A stretch of 17,500 bases of DNA, taken from contig NW_004754927.1 in NCBI RefSeq assembly GCF_000188695.1, forward strand, positions 1,186,123 to 1,203,622, in the 5' to 3' direction. The DNA is from Salpingoeca rosetta. Lineage: Eukaryota; Opisthokonta; Choanoflagellata; Craspedida; Salpingoecidae. Positions 8,971 through 17,500 of this stretch are shown here, one piece after another (the stretch's first letter is position 1; the number at the start of each line of letters is the position of its first letter). A program made the translations under genes and the position numbers. The notes below the pieces were generated by a model that saw nothing but the letters and a program-made list of their open reading frames with translations, did not search any database and was not told the DNA's origin.

Positions 8971-10090
8971 TTGCCATTTTGCTTGCCGTCCAGTAGTTTG
9001 TGTGTGCGTATGCGTGCGTGTGTCGTGTGTGCGTGTCTATGTGTATGCCATTTGTGCTTGTGTGTGTGCCATTTGTGCTTGTGTGTTATTTAGTGTGTGT
9101 CTTTGTATGACCGTGCTTCTTCTGTCCTCCCCCTACACCCCTCCTTCCACCTCCCCTTGCCCCTGTGTCTCTTCCATCGATCACACCTCACAACACTGCG
9201 CACACACACGCAGTCACACCTCACAACAGGCACACAAAACAGCGCGCCTGATTGGCTGTTTGCACTTTGCGTACCGTGACATGCAATTTGCAACTAAAAT
9301 TAAATTTGAGAGAGTTATGTATATCTTCCTGAGACCCGCGTCTTTCGTCGGGGGCAATCTTGCAGGAAGTGCTGTCCAATTGCCACTGCCACTTCCAAAA
9401 CACTTCCTTTGTTTGGGGCCGTCGCTTTGTGTGTGTCAGCGCAGCCACACAAACGACAGGAGAAAACGCAAGTCGACGACGCGCTTGTTTTGCTTGCGTG
9501 CAATGAGCTTGTCCACCCAACAAACCACAGACACGAAGACAAAGGAAGAGAGAAGCACGCCAAAGGTTTAGCGTGCCTGGCTGGTGACATCGTCGTGTGA
9601 GGTTGTTGTTCCGCAAGCTGCTGACAGTGGTCTGCTCATTGCTTCGAGCACGCACACACGCACACGCGCACAAACAAAAACAAGGTCTGTGCCTTCCACG
9701 AATAAGGTCGTGGCTGACACCTACTTCGTGTGTGTGTGTGTGTCTTCTCCGTGTGTGTCTTCGTGCGTGTCTGCGTGTGTGTCTGCATGTGTATGTGTGT
9801 GTCTGCTGCTTGCTTCCACTCTCCAGTGCCCCTGCCCCCCCCTCTTCCACTGGCCACAGATTGATTCTGTCTCTGTCATCCTGTCATCGTTTCCACTGCG
9901 TCACCTTCATATCTCCCCTCGCCCAATCCAATCTCACCATTTCTGTCTCCTCTCACACCTCCGCCTTCCATCATCTCTTCGCCCCACCAGCAGATCTCCC
10001 AACAACACGCACCGTCGCGCTCAGCACGCACGCACGCACGCACACCCCGTTATCTCCCTTCCCTTCCCCCCCCCCGACAGATTTGGCAAC
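8971..10090. other. Non-coding region between the GT47 gene and the 475-aa gene
   Basis: Holds TG-rich sequence at 9000-9095, including two copies of a 21-bp unit beginning gccatttgtgcttg at 9047 and 9068; a less repetitive middle part (about 9240-9600) in which I see no gene; TG-rich sequence at 9729-9812; and a long pyrimidine-rich approach to the next ATG. The reading frame of the next gene stays open back to 9584, but that stretch reads as Cys/Val and Thr/His repeats with no protein-like character. Confidence 0.6.
10051..10080 (+). promoter_or_regulatory. Strong 3' splice-site signature 10 nt upstream of a start codon
   Basis: A pyrimidine run with a ten-C block ends in cgacag at 10075-10080, followed by atttggcaac and the ATG at 10091. 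This is what the acceptor of a 5'-UTR intron looks like. I could not fix the donor. A trans-splicing acceptor would look the same. Confidence 0.55.
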
Positions 10091-11518
10091 ATGGCAAGCA
10101 ACACGCCACTGGTCAATGTCACCTCCGTGTACACGCAACGCCAGGGTGCGCTGCGCTCCGCCACCGCAACCGTGGAGCTGCCGCTGAACACCGAGCTCAG
10201 CCGGGCCAACGATGTCTGGCTGGCCTTCTTTCAAGACGACACTCCCATCTTGCAGGGGCACCATGACCACACGGTGTCATCACAGACACGGCGCCGGGGG
10301 CGCAGGGCGCGCGCCAACACCAATTCAGCCAGTATCGCCGTCAAGCTGACTTGTGCGGGCGACGTCACCATCTCCAAAGATCCATTGGACTTGAAGCTGA
10401 TCATCGATGGCAAGGACACGCCATTTCGCCTCAACGACCCCAACAGCGCCGCAGTCAGCTCCGCCAAGCTCTGCCTTTGCCATCACCACACACACAAGCG
10501 CTTCATTGACTATATGCAGCGCCTTCAGCTGAGGCTGGAGAGGGCGACAGCCGCCGGCGAAGAGGTGGGGGCCTTCTGTGCCAATGAGAGTTTCACCATC
10601 GAGTGTGCTCGCCGCGCTATCACTGGTCTCCTCATATTTCCGACAGAGAAGGCCATTGTGTTTCTGCGACATGCACGCGAGCTTCTTGGTATTGTTGACC
10701 CCGACTTACTGGCGCAGCATGCAGGCAGCATCAGTCACGGCGATGCTGGTGGTGATGATGACGATGACGCTGACGCTGATGGCGACGATGATGGTGAAGG
10801 TGATGATGATGGTGATGGTGACGATGAGGATGATGACGATGGTGACACTGACGCTCACTGCGATGGTGACGCTGACAGTGGTGGCGAGTGCCATCACCAC
10901 AACAGCGAGGCCACGGATACAGAACAGCTTGAAGCCAGTCTTCTCGAAGACCTTGCTGACGATGACACTGACACATCAGCTGTTGACCCAACGACGGTGA
11001 CGACAGCGCCGACGACGCCCACAGCCAACCACAACGGCTTTTCTGGGCTGCTTCACTATCCACTGTTCATGAGGGACACCGTGACGGACTATCTCGAGGG
11101 ACACACTTCCGACTCTCCAATTTCCCCACCACCCGCCTCGCATCAGGCAAAGCAGCAGGCTCAAGTGCCCACGCACACCCACCTGCTTCTAACCACAACC
11201 CACCCATCTCTCGTGTGCGCGGATAGCGCTTCCACCACAGTACCACCGTTTCCTGAGCATTCATCGCCACAGCTGCCCACAAGTGCGCAGCTCCTCAGCC
11301 TCAACCTACTTCGTGCAGACATCAAGATGTGCACGGACCGCCTAAAACGCAATGGCGTTGCTGTCACAGAAGTTGACACCACGACTCTGGCCGAGTGTGA
11401 TTATGCGGCCAAATATTGCGCACTCCAAGAACACCTGCGCGTTCTCCGGGCCCTGGACCCCGACTCAGATGCAGCCCTGTTCGAGGAGAACCCCTTCAAG
11501 CGCCCCCACCTCGACTGA
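10091..11518 (+). CDS. Hypothetical 475-aa protein with central acidic linker
   Basis: I do not recognise this protein. The ATG at 10091 has A at -3 and G at +4, and 1428 nt stay open to the TGA at 11516-11518. Residues 1 to about 125 alternate hydrophobic and polar in a way that suggests beta strands, interrupted by an Arg-rich patch (RRRGRRAR). Residues about 137-215 look helical (KRFIDYMQRLQLRLERA, ARRAITGLLIF). About 218-270 is an Asp/Gly/Glu run coded by GAT/GAC/GGT triplets. About 290-400 is Thr/Pro/Ser-rich and probably disordered. The last 75 residues are helical with possible coiled coil and end in NPFKRPHLD. There is no signal peptide or membrane segment. GC-rich third positions and protein-like ends argue it is real. 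The acidic run could hide an intron, but the frame stays open through it. Confidence 0.75.
   Translation: MASNTPLVNVTSVYTQRQGALRSATATVELPLNTELSRANDVWLAFFQDDTPILQGHHDHTVSSQTRRRGRRARANTNSASIAVKLTCAGDVTISKDPLDLKLIIDGKDTPFRLNDPNSAAVSSAKLCLCHHHTHKRFIDYMQRLQLRLERATAAGEEVGAFCANESFTIECARRAITGLLIFPTEKAIVFLRHARELLGIVDPDLLAQHAGSISHGDAGGDDDDDADADGDDDGEGDDDGDGDDEDDDDGDTDAHCDGDADSGGECHHHNSEATDTEQLEASLLEDLADDDTDTSAVDPTTVTTAPTTPTANHNGFSGLLHYPLFMRDTVTDYLEGHTSDSPISPPPASHQAKQQAQVPTHTHLLLTTTHPSLVCADSASTTVPPFPEHSSPQLPTSAQLLSLNLLRADIKMCTDRLKRNGVAVTEVDTTTLAECDYAAKYCALQEHLRVLRALDPDSDAALFEENPFKRPHLD
10736..10885 (+). repeat. Coding GATGGTGAC-type repeats
   Basis: Degenerate triplets gat/gac/ggt/gct encode the acidic linker of the 475-aa protein. 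Triplet composition is kept in frame, as expected for a tolerated coding repeat. Confidence 0.8.
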
Positions 11519-11573
11519 TGTGTGTGTGTGTGTGAGTGAGTGAGTGAGTGTGTGTGTGTGTGTGAGTGAGTGA

Positions 11574-11653
<80 letters not shown>
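11519..11653. repeat. (TG)n with (TGAG)n blocks
   Basis: Begins directly after the stop codon of the 475-aa gene. Two gagtgagtgagtg blocks at about 11533-11580 separate (tg)n runs; the last (tg)n run reaches 11653. Confidence 0.95.
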
Positions 11654-12345
11654 CAGGATCAGTTGTGTGTCGTGGTCGTGCTCGTCTCTGCCCGTTCCTG
11701 GTGCCGGTTCTGGCCTCGGTGCAGGGATCCCCCAACCCCAATCCAACACGAGCAACATGCCTCCCTCCCTCATACCAACACATGTGTCTTGCGTAGTGCA
11801 TTCTGGTTCACGCGTTATGTGTTGAGTTTTACTCATTATCATGTCAAGCAGCTCGTCTTAGCGTCTTGTCTCTTCCTGATCCCTTTTTTCTCTTTTCGCT
11901 TCGCTCGGTCGATGTGTTCGCCGGTTCAGTTCACAGTCGTGCCGCCATGCTGGCACGATCCTCCAGACACGTAGTGGATTCATGTGTTGTTTCGGTGCAA
12001 GTGCTGGTTTCATCTCGCTCACTTGACATCGCATTACATTACATTACACCTCGCTCAAGCTGTATTCGATTCGTCGTTCATTATTCATTGTGCTTCGCTT
12101 GCCTGTTTGCTTGCTTGTTGCTTGCTTCTCAGCTGCCTTTGTTTGTTACTTTCGCCAACGCCATTGCCTGGGTTCGGTTGGTTTGGTTTCGCTCTCGTTC
12201 CATTTCATTGAGAAGTGTGCCTCTTCTCCTATGGCGCGACAATCACAATTACACAGAGAAAGTGCGTAGCAGTCGCAATGGAAACACAACAAGCCAACTG
12301 TTCACACGTTTGCACGTGCGTGCAGTGAGTGCCCTATGCATGCAA
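11654..12345. other. Convergent intergenic region without a recognisable gene
   Basis: Lies between the 3' ends of the 475-aa gene (plus) and CDK5RAP3 (minus). An inverted repeat cgtgcc...ggcacg (11938-11957) could form a 6-bp stem with an 8-nt loop. cattacatt (around 12030) and gcttg (around 12095-12130) repeats are visible. I see no coding potential. Confidence 0.5.
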
Positions 12346-12476
12346 GCAAGCATAAAGCAAGTATGAAGCAAGCACGAAGCAAGCATGAAGCAAGAATGAA
12401 GCCACACGCACCCACGCACCCACACCCACAAACACACCCACAAACACACAAACACACACACACACACACACACACC
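12346..12476. repeat. Five 11-bp units followed by (CCCACA)n/(CA)n
   Basis: 11-bp units starting gcaag at 12346, 12357, 12368, 12379 and 12390 (for example gcaagcatgaa), then acccac and acacaca repeats up to about 12476. The block ends 10 bp before the CDK5RAP3 stop, so it belongs to that gene's 3' flank. Confidence 0.9.
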
Positions 12477-12486
12477 CACAGTATGG

Positions 12487-17124
<4,638 letters not shown>

Positions 17125-17289
17125 CGTGCTCGTGGGCTGCGCTCTGTGCTTGCTTGATGGTGCTTGGTGCTCTCGCCTTCGCCTTCGCCTTTGTGTTGTT
17201 GTGTTGCGCAAAAATCACACACGAGCAACAGAACGAACACAAGGAGAAGCGCGTTGACCGCCACTGCAACGCACCCTCCAACACCCCCC

Positions 17290-17396
17290 GTCTCTCGTCT
17301 CTCGTCACTCGTCTCTCGTCTCTCGTCTCTCGTCTCTCGTCTCTCGTCTCTCGTCTCTCGTCTCTCGTCTCTCGTCTCTCGTCTCTCGTCTCTCTA
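17290..17396. repeat. 7-bp (GTCTCTC)n array upstream of CDK5RAP3
   Basis: About 15 heptamer units with one variant (gtcactc, about 17304-17310), roughly 170 bp upstream of the CDK5RAP3 start. In minus-strand reading it gives a 21-nt, 7-residue Arg/Glu/Thr/Asp pattern in every frame, which is a property of the repeat and not evidence of coding. Confidence 0.95.
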
Positions 17397-17401
17397 CTTG
17401 T

Positions 17402-17489
17402 ACTGCACCGAAGTGATTGATGAGGCCGCTGATTGTGCTCGTGCGTCGCTTCGCCACAAAGGTGAAGGCTCCATCGCGAGCAGTGTGGA
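17402..17489 (-). other. Possible partial exon at the window edge
   Basis: On the minus strand one frame reads RDGAFTFVAKRRTSTISG then LINHFGA with GC-rich third positions and no low complexity, which looks like real protein. An in-frame stop just upstream (17491-17493) would require an acceptor at about 17490. A GT at the HFGA end could be a donor. Too short to identify, and the required splice sites are weak. Confidence 0.2.
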
Positions 17490-17500
17490 CTCACATATCG

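Noticed and set aside
9240..9400. Possible small structured RNA gene in the AT-richer patch
   Set aside because: No match to the conserved cores of U1, U2, U4, U5, U6 or a tRNA cloverleaf could be recognised.
9584..10090. N-terminal extension of the 475-aa protein to 9584
   Set aside because: The extension is repeat-derived Cys/Val and Thr/His sequence, passes through a clear splice acceptor, and the ATG at 10091 has the better context.

Overview
This is nuclear DNA from a eukaryote. Both minus-strand genes are split into a dozen or more short exons joined by GT-AG introns of about 150-650 nt. Exon codons are GC-rich at third positions, while introns and flanks are saturated with (CA/TG)n, (CAA)n, (GA)n and other tandem repeats. 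The gene content (RIO1-type kinase, CDK5RAP3/C53, exostosin-type glycosyltransferase) and compact intron-rich architecture suit a unicellular opisthokont such as a choanoflagellate. That placement is inference; no rRNA or other marker is present to fix it. No bacterial, CRISPR, prophage or tRNA signal was seen.

Layout. 1-1314: no supportable gene; a 33-bp CT-rich minisatellite, a (CAA)n tract and the probable 3' flank of RIOK1. 1315-6442 (minus): RIOK1-like atypical kinase, 13 exons, 709 codons, reconstructed with every intron phase closing. 6443-6696: 254-bp intergenic gap between divergent start codons, a candidate bidirectional promoter. 6697-8833 (plus): type II membrane GT47/exostosin-family glycosyltransferase whose two halves lie in different frames on either side of a long (CAG/CAA)n tract. 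8834-10090: non-coding, rich in repeats. 10091-11518 (plus): single-exon 475-aa acidic-linker protein that I do not recognise. 11519-12486: convergent intergenic region. 12487-17124 (minus): CDK5RAP3/C53 orthologue, 12 exons, 553 aa, with eight IDFG motifs in its disordered middle. 17125-17500: (GTCTCTC)n tract and a possible partial exon at the edge.

How the genes relate. RIOK1 matures the small ribosomal subunit. CDK5RAP3 works with the UFL1-DDRGK1 UFM1 ligase on ER-bound ribosomes and in ER-phagy. The glycosyltransferase should act in the Golgi. Nothing here shows they form one pathway. The most notable signals are the IDFG array in CDK5RAP3, a shared polarity of TG and CA tracts inside introns, and the frame switch inside the glycosyltransferase polyglutamine tract.
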